This document shows positions 8,669-18,259 of a DNA stretch of 64,000 bases, piece by piece. The notes under the pieces are model-generated. The model was not told the origin of the DNA. It did not search any database and was given only the letters and a program-made list of their open reading frames with translations. Within the stretch, counting starts at the first letter, position 1. Each line of letters begins with the position of its first letter. The DNA is from an uncultured Alsobacter sp. (lineage in GTDB: Bacteria > Pseudomonadota > Alphaproteobacteria > Rhizobiales > Beijerinckiaceae), in NCBI RefSeq assembly GCF_945952055.1, contig NZ_CAMFHB010000025.1, positions 1 to 64,000 of the forward strand, in the 5' to 3' direction. The translations under genes were made by a program, and so were the position numbers.

Positions 8669-9778
8669 ATGCGGTGTGGTTCGGGCCCGGTGGCTGCGCG
8701 TGACCTCGATTCGGCCGTCGTCACGCCTTGGAATGGTCCCACCCTTCGTTCCGGACTGCGCATAGCCGCCGCCGTGGCCACGGGTCTCGTGGTCGCCAAT
8801 TGCGGCTCGACCACCTCCAAGATGTCCAAGCAAGGCGGCATCGACCCGAAATACGGTGTGTCCGCGAGCCCCAAGGTGGTCGCCGACGGTGATCCCGTGC
8901 CGAAGGGTGGTGGACGGGAAATCGTCGGCAAGCCCTATGTCGTCGCGGGCCGTCTCTACACGCCGCGCGAGATGTCGACGACCTATTCGGCCACTGGCAC
9001 CGCGTCCTGGTACGGCCCGTCGTTCCACGGCCGCATGACGGCCAATGGCGAAGTCTTCGACCGGTTGTCCATCTCCGCCGCGCATCCCACGATGCCGTTG
9101 CCCAGCTACATCCGGGTCACGAACGTCAACAACGGCTATTCGATCATCGCGCGCGTCAATGACCGCGGCCCGTATCACGGTGGCCGCCTGATCGACGTGT
9201 CGCAGCGTGTGGCCGAGGCCCTGGCGTTCAAGAACGCGGGCACGGCGCGCGTGAAAGTCGATTATGTCGGCCGCGCCTCCACGGCCGGAAGCGACGACCA
9301 GAAGCTCTATGCCACGCTGCGCACGGACGGATACCCGGCGCGACTCAACGGCTCGCCGACCATGGTGGCGAGCGCCGACGAGGAGGAGACCGTCTCCCCC
9401 GTGGCACGCATCTTCCAGTCGCGTCCGCAGCCGGCTCAGGCCAGCGTCGTGGAAAAGGCGCCGCCGGTCCCGACCCCGACCGTCGCCGAGAGGCAGGCGC
9501 CCGCGCCGGCGCTGGTCCCCGTGGTAGCCGTCGGGCGTCCCGCGCCGGGCGTGCCGCTGCCTCCCGACCGGCCGTTCGACCTCGGCTCGGCGGCAGGCGC
9601 CGCCGGCAAGGCCGCGTCGGCCCAGCGGGCCCGCACGGCAGCCAACGGCGGAAACCTCGTGTTCGCCGCGGCCGAGCCGCAGGCCAGCGCCGGCTTCCGC
9701 CAGCAGGATCCGATGGCCGCTCTGATCCAGCAGACCTTCGTTCCCGTGTCCCCGCGCCAGCGCGTCGCCAGCAACTGA
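8669..9778 (+). CDS. rlpA: RlpA-family septal ring lipoprotein (lytic transglycosylase-like)
   Basis: This 369-residue protein has a hydrophobic segment at 31-43 ending in VANC (Cys45), a lipoprotein-type site in which Asn at -1 is unusual but seen in related species. A double-psi beta-barrel spans about residues 105-200, with the hallmark TASWYGPSFHGRMTANGE and RVNDRGPY (Asp165 in the catalytic-type position). A long Pro/Ala-rich tail follows; no C-terminal SPOR domain is recognisable. RlpA acts on denuded glycan strands of peptidoglycan at the division site. The start ATG 8669 is preceded by AGGGGAAG. The next gene is a peptidoglycan carboxypeptidase, consistent with a cell-wall job. Confidence 0.88.
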   Translation: MRCGSGPVAARDLDSAVVTPWNGPTLRSGLRIAAAVATGLVVANCGSTTSKMSKQGGIDPKYGVSASPKVVADGDPVPKGGGREIVGKPYVVAGRLYTPREMSTTYSATGTASWYGPSFHGRMTANGEVFDRLSISAAHPTMPLPSYIRVTNVNNGYSIIARVNDRGPYHGGRLIDVSQRVAEALAFKNAGTARVKVDYVGRASTAGSDDQKLYATLRTDGYPARLNGSPTMVASADEEETVSPVARIFQSRPQPAQASVVEKAPPVPTPTVAERQAPAPALVPVVAVGRPAPGVPLPPDRPFDLGSAAGAAGKAASAQRARTAANGGNLVFAAAEPQASAGFRQQDPMAALIQQTFVPVSPRQRVASN

Positions 9779-9792
9779 GGCGGCGCCGTCGT

Positions 9793-9818
9793 CCGGGCGG
9801 CTCGCTTTTGCCGCCCGG
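9793..9818 (+). terminator. Hairpin downstream of rlpA, possible terminator
   Basis: CCGGGCGG (9793-9800) pairs with CCGCCCGG (9811-9818) across a 10-nt loop, 15 bp after the rlpA stop. There is no T-run after it, so it may be a weak or Rho-assisted terminator. Confidence 0.4.
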
Positions 9819-9887
9819 CCCAACTCTCCCGCGTTGATTTCTGACCGCCGGCCCCCCATCCTCCGACTCGGAGTCTGGAAGGGTCTG

Positions 9888-11093
9888 ATGCGGTCTATGT
9901 CCGGCATTTTCAAAGCCGTCCTCGGCGGGGCGGCTTTCGTCATCGTTGCGCTGCTGGCTCCCGTGGCCGCCCGCGCCCAGGCCCAGGCGTTCCAGACGAT
10001 CGCGCCCTACGCGATCCTGATGGATTCCGACACGGGCGCCGTGCTGTTCGAGAAGGCGGCGGACGAGCTCATGGTGCCGGCCAGCATGGCCAAGCTCATG
10101 ACGCTCGAGCTGCTGTTCAACGAGATCGCCAAGGGCAAGGTCAGCCTCGAGGACGAGTTCCCGATCTCGGAGAGCGCGTGGCGGCGCGGGGGAGGGCCCT
10201 CGGGTGGCTCCAGCATGTTCGCCGTGCTCAACAGCAAGGTGAAGGTGGTCGACCTCATCCAGGGCATCACCGTGATGTCGGGCAACGACGCGGCCATCGC
10301 CGTGGCGGAAGGGCTCGCCGGCAGCGAGGGCGCGTTCGCCACACGTATGACGGCGCGGGCCCGCGAACTCGGGCTCATGAAGTCGACCTTCGCCAATGCC
10401 AGCGGGCAGGCGGACCCCGACCAGAAGGTCACGGCGCGCGAGCTCGCACTGCTGGCGAACCACATCGTCAAGACCTACCCCGACCTCTACAAGTATTTCG
10501 GGCTCAGGGAATTCACCTGGAACAAGATCCGGCAGCAGAACCGCAATCCTCTGCTGACGATGGACATCGGCGCCGACGGCCTGAAGACCGGCAACATCGG
10601 CGATTCCGGCTTCGGCGTGGTGGGCTCGGCGGTCCAGAACGGGCAGCGGCTGATCGTCGTGGTCAACGGGCTGAAGACCGCCAAGGATCGCGCCGAAGAG
10701 GCGCGCCGGATCCTGAACTGGGGCTTCCGCACCTTCGAGGTGAAGGAGGTCTTCGCGAAGGGGACCGTGATCGGCGACGCCAAGGTGTTCGGCGGGGAAC
10801 CGTCCTCGATCGGCCTGGTGGCCAAGGGACCCGTCGCGGTGCTGGTGCCGCGTGGCAGCGGCGATCGGCTCGTCGCCCGCATCGTCTACCAGGGGCCTCT
10901 GCGCCCGCCCGTGGCGGCCGGGGCGCAGGTCGCCAGGCTCAAGGTCCAGCGCGGCGACGTGCAGGTCCTCGACCTGCCGCTCTACGCGGCCGACGACGCG
11001 GCGACGGGCACGCTGACGCGCCGCGCCTTCGACGCCGCCACGGAATTCGTGATCGACACGGTGCGCAGCCGCTTCACCAAGAGCGGTTCATGA
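9888..11093 (+). CDS. dacC: D-alanyl-D-alanine carboxypeptidase (PBP5/6 family)
   Basis: This 401-residue protein has a signal peptide (cut near ARAQA, about residue 30). All three serine-peptidase S11 motifs are present: SMAK at 66-69 (catalytic Ser66), SGN at 131-133 and KTG at 233-235. It removes the terminal D-Ala from peptidoglycan pentapeptides in the periplasm. A C-terminal PBP5 beta-sandwich domain follows from about residue 290. ATG 9888 is preferred because GGAAGGG precedes it; the TTG at 9834 would add 18 non-conserved residues. Its TGA overlaps the tmk ATG (ATGA), so the two are translationally coupled. The exact paralogue letter is uncertain. Confidence 0.92.
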   Translation: MRSMSGIFKAVLGGAAFVIVALLAPVAARAQAQAFQTIAPYAILMDSDTGAVLFEKAADELMVPASMAKLMTLELLFNEIAKGKVSLEDEFPISESAWRRGGGPSGGSSMFAVLNSKVKVVDLIQGITVMSGNDAAIAVAEGLAGSEGAFATRMTARARELGLMKSTFANASGQADPDQKVTARELALLANHIVKTYPDLYKYFGLREFTWNKIRQQNRNPLLTMDIGADGLKTGNIGDSGFGVVGSAVQNGQRLIVVVNGLKTAKDRAEEARRILNWGFRTFEVKEVFAKGTVIGDAKVFGGEPSSIGLVAKGPVAVLVPRGSGDRLVARIVYQGPLRPPVAAGAQVARLKVQRGDVQVLDLPLYAADDAATGTLTRRAFDAATEFVIDTVRSRFTKSGS

Positions 11094-11758
11094 CCAGTTC
11101 CGCGCCCGGGCGCTTCATCACCTTCGAAGGAGGGGAGGGGGCCGGCAAGAGCACGCAGGTGCGCCTGCTGGCCGAGCGCCTCGGGACCCGCGGCATCCGC
11201 ACCCTCACCACCCGCGAGCCTGGCGGCTCGCCCCGGGCCGAGGAGATCCGGGAGGTCATCCTGTCGGGCCATGCGGCCCGCCTGGGGCCGCTGGCGGAAG
11301 CCCTGCTGTTCGCAGCGGCGCGGGCCGACCACCTGGCCTCCACCATCAGGCCCGCGCTGGCGCGCGGCGACTGGGTGATCTGCGACCGGTTCGCCGATTC
11401 CACGCGCGCCTACCAGGGCGTCGCCGGCGGCCTCGAGGAGGGCGTCATCAACGCCCTGGAGCGCCTCGTCGTCGGGGTCACCCGGCCGGACCTGACCGTG
11501 GTGTTGGACCTTCCGGCCGAGATCGGCCTGCGCCGGGCGAACCAGCGGCGCGGCGAGGCGGCCATCGACCGCTTCGAGTCCGAGCCGCTGGCGTTCCACA
11601 AGGCGTTGCGCGAGGCCTTCCGCTCCATCGCCGCCCGCGAGCCCGGGCGCTGCGTGCTGGTCGACGCCACCGGCACGCCCGAGGACGTCGGCCAGGCGGT
11701 CTGGGCCTGCGTCTGGAGCCGACTGCTCGACGACGGCGCGGGGAGGGGGCATGGCTGA
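11090..11758 (+). CDS. tmk: Thymidylate kinase
   Basis: This 222-residue protein phosphorylates dTMP to dTDP using ATP. It has the P-loop GGEGAGKST near residues 14-22, the substrate-binding CDRFADSTRAYQG, and a lid with RRGEAAIDRFE. The length is normal for the family. It overlaps the upstream carboxypeptidase stop by 4 nt and the downstream holB start by 8 nt, in the conserved alphaproteobacterial order dac-tmk-holB-metG-tatD. Confidence 0.97.
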   Translation: MTSSAPGRFITFEGGEGAGKSTQVRLLAERLGTRGIRTLTTREPGGSPRAEEIREVILSGHAARLGPLAEALLFAAARADHLASTIRPALARGDWVICDRFADSTRAYQGVAGGLEEGVINALERLVVGVTRPDLTVVLDLPAEIGLRRANQRRGEAAIDRFESEPLAFHKALREAFRSIAAREPGRCVLVDATGTPEDVGQAVWACVWSRLLDDGAGRGHG

Positions 11759-12827
11759 GGCTCCCGAAATTCCGGAGATCGACCGGCTCGCCCATGTGCC
11801 GCACCCGCGCGAGACCGCGACGCTGGTCGGTCACGATGGCGAGGAGGCTGCCTTCCTCGAGGCCTATCGCAGCGGCCGCTTTCCGCACGCCTGGATCCTG
11901 TCGGGCGATGAGGGGGTGGGCAAGGCCACGTTCGCGTATCGGGCGGCCCGCTTCGTCCTCAGCCACCCCGATCCCGGGTCCGCGGAGGTGCAGCGGGCCC
12001 ACGACCTTTCCGTGCCGGACGACGCGCCGGCCGCCCGGCGCATCGTGGCGCGGTCCCATCCCGGCCTCTTCGTGGTGCGCAGGGCCTGGAACCCCACGAG
12101 CAAGACCTTCCGCACCGAGATCCTCGCCGAACAGTCCCGCGACGCCGTCCGCTTCTTCGCGACGACCGCTGGCGGGGAGGGCTGGCGGGTCTGCATCGTG
12201 GACGCCGCCGACGACCTGAACGTCCAGAGTGCCAACGCCCTCCTGAAGGTCGTGGAGGAGCCGCCCCACCGGGCGCTGTTCCTCATCGTCTCGCACATGC
12301 CCGGACGCCTGCTGCCCACCATCCGCTCGCGCTGCCGCATGCTCCGGTTCCGGAATCTGGAGCCGGCGGAGGTGGCGGCCGCGGCGGCCGCGGCTCTTGG
12401 GACCGGCCCGGCGGACGCGGCCGTGCAGCGCGCGGCGGCACTGGCGGGGGGATCCGTCCGACAGGCCTGCAAGCTGATGGACGAGGGCACGCTGGCCATC
12501 GTCGAGCACATCCGCGGGGCGCTGGACCGGCTGCCCGCCATCGACTGGGCGGACCTGCACGCCGTCGCCGAGGGGCTGGCCGGACGCGCCAACGACACGG
12601 CCTTCGAGGTGGCGGCCGAGACCATCTTCGCGTGGCTGTCCGAGCAGACCCAGGCCGCCGCGGGGCAGGGGGCGCCCGCCCGCCGCCTTGCACCCCTGGC
12701 CGAGGTATGGGACAAGGTCGCGCGCGCGATCCGGGAGACGGACGCCTACAATCTCGACCGCCGCGCGCTGGTTTTGACCCTTTTCCACGACCTTTCGGAC
12801 GCCTTGCGGCAATCGCGGGCGGCCTGA
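11751..12827 (+). CDS. holB: DNA polymerase III subunit delta'
   Basis: This 358-residue clamp-loader subunit has a Walker A-like SGDEGVGKAT at 51-60, a sensor region VSHMPGRLLPTIRSRC (the SRC motif of clamp loaders) and the DDLNVQSANALLKVVEEPP stretch typical of delta'/DnaX proteins. It is part of the complex that loads the beta clamp at replication forks. Its ATG lies inside the end of tmk. The metG gene starts 27 bp later. Confidence 0.95.
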   Translation: MAEAPEIPEIDRLAHVPHPRETATLVGHDGEEAAFLEAYRSGRFPHAWILSGDEGVGKATFAYRAARFVLSHPDPGSAEVQRAHDLSVPDDAPAARRIVARSHPGLFVVRRAWNPTSKTFRTEILAEQSRDAVRFFATTAGGEGWRVCIVDAADDLNVQSANALLKVVEEPPHRALFLIVSHMPGRLLPTIRSRCRMLRFRNLEPAEVAAAAAAALGTGPADAAVQRAAALAGGSVRQACKLMDEGTLAIVEHIRGALDRLPAIDWADLHAVAEGLAGRANDTAFEVAAETIFAWLSEQTQAAAGQGAPARRLAPLAEVWDKVARAIRETDAYNLDRRALVLTLFHDLSDALRQSRAA

Positions 12828-12854
12828 GGTCCCCCGAGGCCCATCGAGGGCAGC

Positions 12855-14417
12855 ATGGCCGACAAGAAGACCTTCTACATCACCACGGCCATCTCCTATC
12901 CCAACGGCACGCCCCACATCGGACATGCCTACGAGCTGATCGCCACCGACGCGATCGCCCGCTTCAAGCGGCTCGACGGATACGAGGTGTTCTTCCTGAC
13001 CGGCACGGACGAGCACGGGCAGAAGATGCTGCAGACCGCGGCGCGCGAAGGGATGACGGCGCGGGAACTGGCCGACCGCAACGCGGCCGTGTTCCGCCGG
13101 ATGGGCCAGGCCCTCGACGCCTCGAACGACGATTTCATTCGCACGACCGAGCCGCGCCACCACGCCGCGAGCCAGGAGATCTGGCGGCGGATGGAAGCCA
13201 ACGGCGACATCTATCTCGACAGCTATGCCGGCTGGTACTCGGTGCGCGACGAAGCCTTCTTCGCCGAGAACGAGACCACGGTGGGCGGCGACGGCGTGCG
13301 CCGGGGCCCGACCGGGGCTCCCGTCGAGTGGCTCGAGGAGGAAAGCTACTTCTTCCGCCTGTCGGCCTACCAGGACAGGCTGCTGGCGCTCTACGAGAGC
13401 CAGCCGACGTTCATCCAGCCGGACGAGCGGCGCAACGAGATCATGTCGTTCGTGCGGTCCGGGCTGAAGGACCTGTCGGTCAGCCGCACGGCCTTCGACT
13501 GGGGCATTCCGGTGCCCGGCAACCCGAAGCATGTGATGTATGTGTGGGTCGACGCGCTGACGAACTACGTCACCGCCACGGGCTATCCCGACACGACCCA
13601 GCCGCGGGCGCACTTCTGGCCGGCGGACGTGCACATCATCGGCAAGGACATCGTCCGCTTCCACACGGTCTACTGGCCGGCCTTCCTGATGTCGGCGGGC
13701 TACCCGCTGCCCCGGCAGGTGTTCGGGCACGGCTTCCTGTTCAACCGCGGGGAGAAGATGTCGAAGTCGGTCGGCAACGTCATCGACCCCTTCACGCTGG
13801 CCGACCACTACGGCGTGGACCAGCTGCGCTACTTCTTCCTGCGCGAGGTGCCGTTCGGCCAGGACGGCAACTATTCGCACGAGGCGATCGTGGCGCGCAT
13901 CAACGCGGACCTCGCCAACGACCTCGGCAACCTGGCGCAGCGCTCGCTGTCGATGGTGGCCAAGAACCTGGAGGGCAGGGTGCCCGCCCCGGGCGCCCTG
14001 AGCGAGGCCGACGCGACGATCCTGGCGGCGGCCGACGCGCTTCCGCAGAAGGCGCGGGCGGCGATGGAGGGCCTCGCCCTCCACACCATGCTGGCCGAGG
14101 TCTGGAAGGTGGTGGCGGACGCCAACCGCTATTTCGCGGGCGAGGAGCCGTGGGTGAAGCGCAAGACCGATCCGGAGCGGTTCGGCACGGTGCTCTACGT
14201 CACGGCCGAGGTCATCCGCGCGGTCGCCATCGTGGCGCAGGCCGTGATGCCGACGTCGGCGGGCAAGTTCCTCGACCTCCTCGGCGTGCCGGCGGACCAG
14301 CGCATGCTGGAGCATGTCGGCGCGGCACACCGGCTTGCCGCCGGCGCGATGCTGCCGGCGCCCCAGCCCGTCTTCCCGCGCTACGTGGAAGCGGAAAAGT
14401 CGGAAGCAACCGCCTGA
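12855..14417 (+). CDS. metG: Methionyl-tRNA synthetase
   Basis: This 520-residue class I aminoacyl-tRNA synthetase charges tRNA-Met. Its HIGH signature is at 21-24 ([12 protein letters not shown]) and KMSKS at 301-305 ([10 protein letters not shown]). The anticodon-binding helical domain follows. There is no C-terminal EMAP/tRNA-binding extension, which is normal for the short alphaproteobacterial form. It is in the operon after holB. Confidence 0.98.
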   Translation: MADKKTFYITTAISYPNGTPHIGHAYELIATDAIARFKRLDGYEVFFLTGTDEHGQKMLQTAAREGMTARELADRNAAVFRRMGQALDASNDDFIRTTEPRHHAASQEIWRRMEANGDIYLDSYAGWYSVRDEAFFAENETTVGGDGVRRGPTGAPVEWLEEESYFFRLSAYQDRLLALYESQPTFIQPDERRNEIMSFVRSGLKDLSVSRTAFDWGIPVPGNPKHVMYVWVDALTNYVTATGYPDTTQPRAHFWPADVHIIGKDIVRFHTVYWPAFLMSAGYPLPRQVFGHGFLFNRGEKMSKSVGNVIDPFTLADHYGVDQLRYFFLREVPFGQDGNYSHEAIVARINADLANDLGNLAQRSLSMVAKNLEGRVPAPGALSEADATILAAADALPQKARAAMEGLALHTMLAEVWKVVADANRYFAGEEPWVKRKTDPERFGTVLYVTAEVIRAVAIVAQAVMPTSAGKFLDLLGVPADQRMLEHVGAAHRLAAGAMLPAPQPVFPRYVEAEKSEATA

Positions 14418-14431
14418 ACGCCCTGGAATTC

Positions 14432-15253
14432 ATGCCGACCGCCAGCCCCTTCGTCGTCGACAGCCACTGCCATCTCGACTTTCCCGATTTCGCGGCCGAG
14501 CGCGACGCGATCGTGGCCCGGGCGCTCGAGGCGGGCGTCGGCACGATGGTCACCATCTCGACCCGGGTCCGCCGCTTCGACGAGATCCGGGCCATCGCGG
14601 AGGCCTATCCGCAGGTGTTCTGCACGGTCGGCACCCATCCCCACAGCGCCGGCGAAGAGCCCGACGTGAGCGTGGCGGATCTCGTCGGCCTGGCGCGCCA
14701 TCCGCGCTGCGTGGGCATCGGGGAGGCGGGTCTCGACTACCACTACGACCGCGCCCCGCGCGACGTGGCCGAGGCCGTGTTCCGCCGGCACATCGCGGCC
14801 GCGCGCGAGACGGGCCTGCCGCTCGTCATCCACAGCCGCGACTGCGACGACGACATGATCCGCATCCTCGAGGACGAGACCCGGCAGGGCCGGTTCAAGG
14901 CGGTGCTCCACTGCTTCAGCTCGGGCCGGGCCCTGGCCGAGGCCGGGGTTGCCCTGGGGCTCATGATCTCGTTTTCCGGGATCCTCACGTTCAAGCGGTC
15001 GGACGAGCTGCGGGCCATCGCCGCGGACGTGCCGGCGGACCGGCTCCTGGTGGAGACCGACGCTCCCTACCTGGCGCCGCAGGCCTTCAGGGGCAAGCGC
15101 AACGAGCCGTCCTATGTGGTTCACACCAATGCGGTTCTCGCCGAGGTGAAGGGGGTGTCCGCCGCCGAGATGGCGCGCCTCACGACCGACAATTTCTTCC
15201 GCACCTTCGACAAGGCCGTCAGGCCGACGGCGCCGGGAGCTGCGACGGCATGA
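14432..15253 (+). CDS. tatD: TatD-family metal-dependent DNase
   Basis: This 273-residue TIM-barrel hydrolase has metal ligands in DSHCHLDF (His12, His14), GEAGLDYHYD, VIHSRD and VETDAPYLAP, the diagnostic TatD series. Family members are Mg-dependent nucleases acting on 3' ends and damaged DNA; the family is commonly encoded next to metG and holB. The ATG at 14432 is 12 bp after the metG stop. The gene end overlaps the next start as ATGA. Confidence 0.93.
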   Translation: MPTASPFVVDSHCHLDFPDFAAERDAIVARALEAGVGTMVTISTRVRRFDEIRAIAEAYPQVFCTVGTHPHSAGEEPDVSVADLVGLARHPRCVGIGEAGLDYHYDRAPRDVAEAVFRRHIAAARETGLPLVIHSRDCDDDMIRILEDETRQGRFKAVLHCFSSGRALAEAGVALGLMISFSGILTFKRSDELRAIAADVPADRLLVETDAPYLAPQAFRGKRNEPSYVVHTNAVLAEVKGVSAAEMARLTTDNFFRTFDKAVRPTAPGAATA

Positions 15254-16062
15254 CGGTCTCGATCACGATCCTGGGGTGCGGTTCCTCCGGCGGCGTACCG
15301 CGGGTGGGCAGCGGCTGGGGCGCCTGCAATCCCTCCGATCCGCGCAACCGGCGCCGGCGTTGCTCGATCCTGGTCGAGCGCGAGGGGGAGGGCGGCCGCA
15401 CGCGGGCCCTCATCGACACCTCTCCGGACCTGCGCGACCAGTTGCTCGATGCGGCCGTCGATCGCCTGGACGCCGTGCTCTACACCCACGACCACGCCGA
15501 CCACACCCATGGCATCGACGACCTGCGGCCCCTCGCGATCCACATGCGGCGCGTGCTTCCGGTCTACATGGACGCGGCGACTGCGGAATTCCTGACGAGC
15601 CGGTTCTCGTACTGCTTCGTGTCACCGCCCGGCAGCGACTATCCGCCGATCGTCCGGGAGTTCCGGATCACGCTGGGGCATTCGGTGCATGTCGAGGGTC
15701 CGGGCGGCGCCATCGCGGCCATGCCCATCCGGCTCGTGCACGGCAACCGCGACGCGCTCGGATTCCGCTTCGGCGACATCGCCTATACCCCTGATCTGAA
15801 TGCGATTCCCGACGAGAGCGTGGCCGCTCTCGAGAACCTCGATTTGTGGATCATCGACGCGCTGCGGCCCACGCCGCATCCGACCCACCTGTCGCTGCCG
15901 GAGGCGCTGGCCTGGATCGAGCGGCTGAAGCCGCGGCGCGCGGTCCTCACCAACATGCACACGGACCTGGACTACGAGACCCTGCGCCAGGCCTTGCCGC
16001 CCAACGTCATCCCGGCCTTCGACGGGCTGAAGCTGACGGCGCAGGGCGCTGGGGGAGGGTGA
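15250..16062 (+). CDS. MBL-fold metallohydrolase (PhnP/YcbJ-like)
   Basis: This 270-residue metallo-beta-lactamase-fold enzyme has the metal motif THDHADHTHG at about residues 79-88, an N-terminal GCGSSGGVPRVG typical of the PhnP branch, and later His/Asp ligands (VHGN, ACTPD-type YTPDLN, NMHTDLDY). PhnP proteins are cyclic phosphodiesterases; the tatD-linked alphaproteobacterial version has no firmly known substrate. It is coupled to tatD by a 4-nt overlap and is the last gene of the run. A GGGGCGT/ACGCCCC inverted repeat at 16103-16132 lies in the convergent gap after it. Confidence 0.88.
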   Translation: MTVSITILGCGSSGGVPRVGSGWGACNPSDPRNRRRRCSILVEREGEGGRTRALIDTSPDLRDQLLDAAVDRLDAVLYTHDHADHTHGIDDLRPLAIHMRRVLPVYMDAATAEFLTSRFSYCFVSPPGSDYPPIVREFRITLGHSVHVEGPGGAIAAMPIRLVHGNRDALGFRFGDIAYTPDLNAIPDESVAALENLDLWIIDALRPTPHPTHLSLPEALAWIERLKPRRAVLTNMHTDLDYETLRQALPPNVIPAFDGLKLTAQGAGGG

Positions 16063-16167
16063 GGCGCAGCCCTGCCCGCACGAGGCTCGACCCTGTCCGG
16101 CGGGGGCGTCGAACGGAAGCGGCGAACGCCCCGGCGGATGCGTCCGGGCCAAGGGCCTGCGGCGCGC

Positions 16168-16869
16168 TCAGCGCGTCAGGCGCGCGCTCGCCAGGATGGC
16201 GTCGAACATCGTGTTGATCGCCTGCTTGATGCTGCCCGGAGCGCCGGCGTTGAAGGTCAGGTTGGCGGCGCTGGCGCAGGCGTTCATGTTCTGGTTGATC
16301 GAGCCCTTGAGCTTGTCGCGGATGGTCTGGAAGCGCCAGTCGGGATTGGGCGGGATCACGTAGTCGATGTTCAGGGTCAGGACGGTGACCTTCTTGTTCT
16401 TGATGGGGCTGCAGAGCGAGGCGTCGAGGCCCTGGAGGTTCTCGCCATCGGCCAGGAACGACGGCTGGAACGGAACCCATCGCGGGTCTGGCACCCAGTT
16501 GCCCCATTCGTAGCTGCTGGCGTCCGCCGTCTCCATCACGTCGTCCGCGATGCCGTCCGTCAGCAGCATGAAATAGGCCTTCCGGCTCGCCGAGGAGCTG
16601 CCGTCGCCGCCGGCGCTCACCTGGGGCAGGATGTCGTTCAGGACGGCCGCGTAGTTCGTGCCCGAGCCGCCCGCGCCGTCGAGTTCCATCGTGCGGACGG
16701 CGGTCGTGGCCGCCGAGAGGTTCGTGGTCGGGGCCTGCACGACGGTGAGTCGGTTGCTGAACTTGTAGACCGCCACGCGCACCTGGTCCGTCGGGCCGTT
16801 CAGCTGTCCGGCGCGGGCCAGGACGTCGAGCAGGGCGCTGCGCACCACGTCGAAGCGCAGCTGAGGATT
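16168..16869 (-). pseudogene. Beheaded vWA-domain (TadG-like) protein
   Basis: An open frame encodes the rear part of a von Willebrand A domain: VRVAVYKFSNRL, a SGTNYAAVL turn (MIDAS Thr), YFMLLTDGIADD, and a C-terminal helix region with CASAANLTFNAG and two Cys, as in the vWA region of TadG/Flp-pilus pseudopilin-like proteins. An in-frame TGA at 16872-16870 sits just before the conserved start of this part. Upstream DNA encodes neither the DxSGSM metal motif nor the N-terminal membrane helix. The GTG at 16848 would give a 226-residue product that could not fold as a full vWA domain. I conclude the 5' half was deleted. Confidence 0.7.
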
Positions 16870-17319
16870 TCATCCCTTACCCTTGAGCATGCGGCGGATC
16901 GGAGCAATTTGATCTTCGGATCACGCCTGCATTTGATTTCGCAAGATCCTGAAAATTGTCGGGAATTTTGCTGCGATGCCGCAGGACCCGCGGACGGTGG
17001 GCCGGGCGCCCGAGGCCTGACGCCTGACGTGGATCCAATCACCCGGGCCGCCGCGCGTCGGTGCTGGCCTGGGACGAAGATCCAAGCCTGTCTGGGTGCC
17101 TGGCCATCACGGTCGGCTCCGTGGTCGTCGCCGTCGCGAGGGTTCGGGACAGTGCGTCCGGCAAAGACCATCGTGATCGAGAACGGCGCCTGGCGGGGCT
17201 GCGGTTCTGAGACACCGGGGCTGTAGCGCGGCACCGGGTTCGCTAGACTGCGGCACCTACACGCGTAAGTTCCATAATATGTCTTATGCGACTCATGGAT
17301 GTCCGGAGCGAGGCGAGCC
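16861..17319. other. Intergenic region without a gene
   Basis: About 460 bp lie between the truncated vWA gene and the SRAP gene. They are less GC-rich than their surroundings, and no frame encodes a convincing protein or a remnant of the missing vWA N-terminus. The last 60 bp are AT-rich (CATAATATG around 17273-17281) and may hold the SRAP promoter. Confidence 0.5.
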
Positions 17320-17955
17320 GTGTGCAATCTCTACGCGCTGACCAAGGGCCAGCAAGCCATCCTCCAGTTCGCCCGGGCGATGGTCGACCGCACCGGCAAC
17401 CTGCCGCCCCTGCCGGACATCTTTCCCGACCAGGCGGCGCCGGTGGTGCGCCACGGCGACGGCGGGCGCGAGCTGTCGATGATGCGCTGGGGCATGCCGG
17501 GACCCAAGGCCTTCGGCGAGCGCCCGGTGACCAACATCCGCAACGTCGGCTCGCCGCACTGGCGCGCGTGGCTGAAGCCCGAGTTCCGGTGCCTCGTGCC
17601 GGCCACCAGCTTCTGCGAGTATGCCGACACGCAGCCCCGCAAGACGCCGGTCTGGTTCGCCCTCGACGAGAGCCGGCCGCTGTTCGCCTTCGCCGGCGTG
17701 TGGCGGCGCTGGTACGGCAAGCGCAAGGCGTCCGAGGACCCTGGCGAGCACGTGGTGTTCTCGTTCCTCACGACGGACGCCAATGCCGAGGTCGGCGCCG
17801 TTCACCCCAAGGCGATGCCGATGATCCTGCGGACGCCAGACGAGATGGATCGCTGGATGGAGGCGCCCGCCTCCGAGATCGCGACGCTGCAATGCCCGCT
17901 TCCCGACGGGAGCCTCGTGGAGGTCGCGCGTGGGCGCAAGGACGACCCGGCCTGA
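17320..17955 (+). CDS. yedK: SOS response-associated peptidase (SRAP/YedK/HMCES family)
   Basis: This 211-residue protein starts at GTG 17320. That start places the essential Cys at position 2 (MCNLYAL), which becomes N-terminal after Met removal and crosslinks to abasic sites in single-stranded DNA. The other conserved residues are present: Asn in VTNIRNVG, Glu in TSFCEY and His in AVHPKAMPMIL. GGAG lies upstream of the GTG. The upstream in-frame ATG 17299 would bury the Cys and is rejected. Role: shielding abasic sites in ssDNA. It is monocistronic as far as can be seen. Confidence 0.93.
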   Translation: MCNLYALTKGQQAILQFARAMVDRTGNLPPLPDIFPDQAAPVVRHGDGGRELSMMRWGMPGPKAFGERPVTNIRNVGSPHWRAWLKPEFRCLVPATSFCEYADTQPRKTPVWFALDESRPLFAFAGVWRRWYGKRKASEDPGEHVVFSFLTTDANAEVGAVHPKAMPMILRTPDEMDRWMEAPASEIATLQCPLPDGSLVEVARGRKDDPA

Positions 17956-18205
17956 ACGGCCAGCGGGACGGCGTCCAGGCGTCGGACGGCGGATGCCCGG
18001 CCCCTGCCCCGCTGAACCGTGGCCCGTCTCCGCAAGCGTGGCCGCTTGAACATCCGGGTTGAACAGTCGCACCTCCCGTAGAGACACCCGCCTGTGGAAT
18101 TGTATGCAGTCCAGCCGGTATGTGCCTTTCATTGCTCACGAATCGGTCTTGGTAACCAAATCCTGAATGTCAATTGGAGGATGCAACTTTCAGTAGAGTA
18201 AGGCG

Positions 18206-18220
18206 TTAATTTTGTGTTAA
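18206..18220 (+). promoter_or_regulatory. CtrA-type box TTAA-N7-TTAA upstream of the FecR/cyclase pair
   Basis: TTAA at 18206-18209 and 18217-18220 are separated by exactly seven bases, the consensus for the cell-cycle regulator CtrA of Alphaproteobacteria. It lies 40 bp before the FecR-protein ATG, in an AT-rich part of the 304-bp gap 17956-18259, which otherwise holds no gene. CtrA itself is not encoded here. Confidence 0.5.
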
Positions 18221-18259
18221 TTTATCGGTATCTGTTGACCCAAATTTTGTGTGCGTCCG

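Noticed and set aside
17269-17283. GTTC-N7-TGTC upstream of the SRAP gene, close to the alphaproteobacterial LexA box GTTC-N7-GTTC
   Set aside because: The second half-site does not match (TGTC, not GTTC), so SOS control cannot be claimed.
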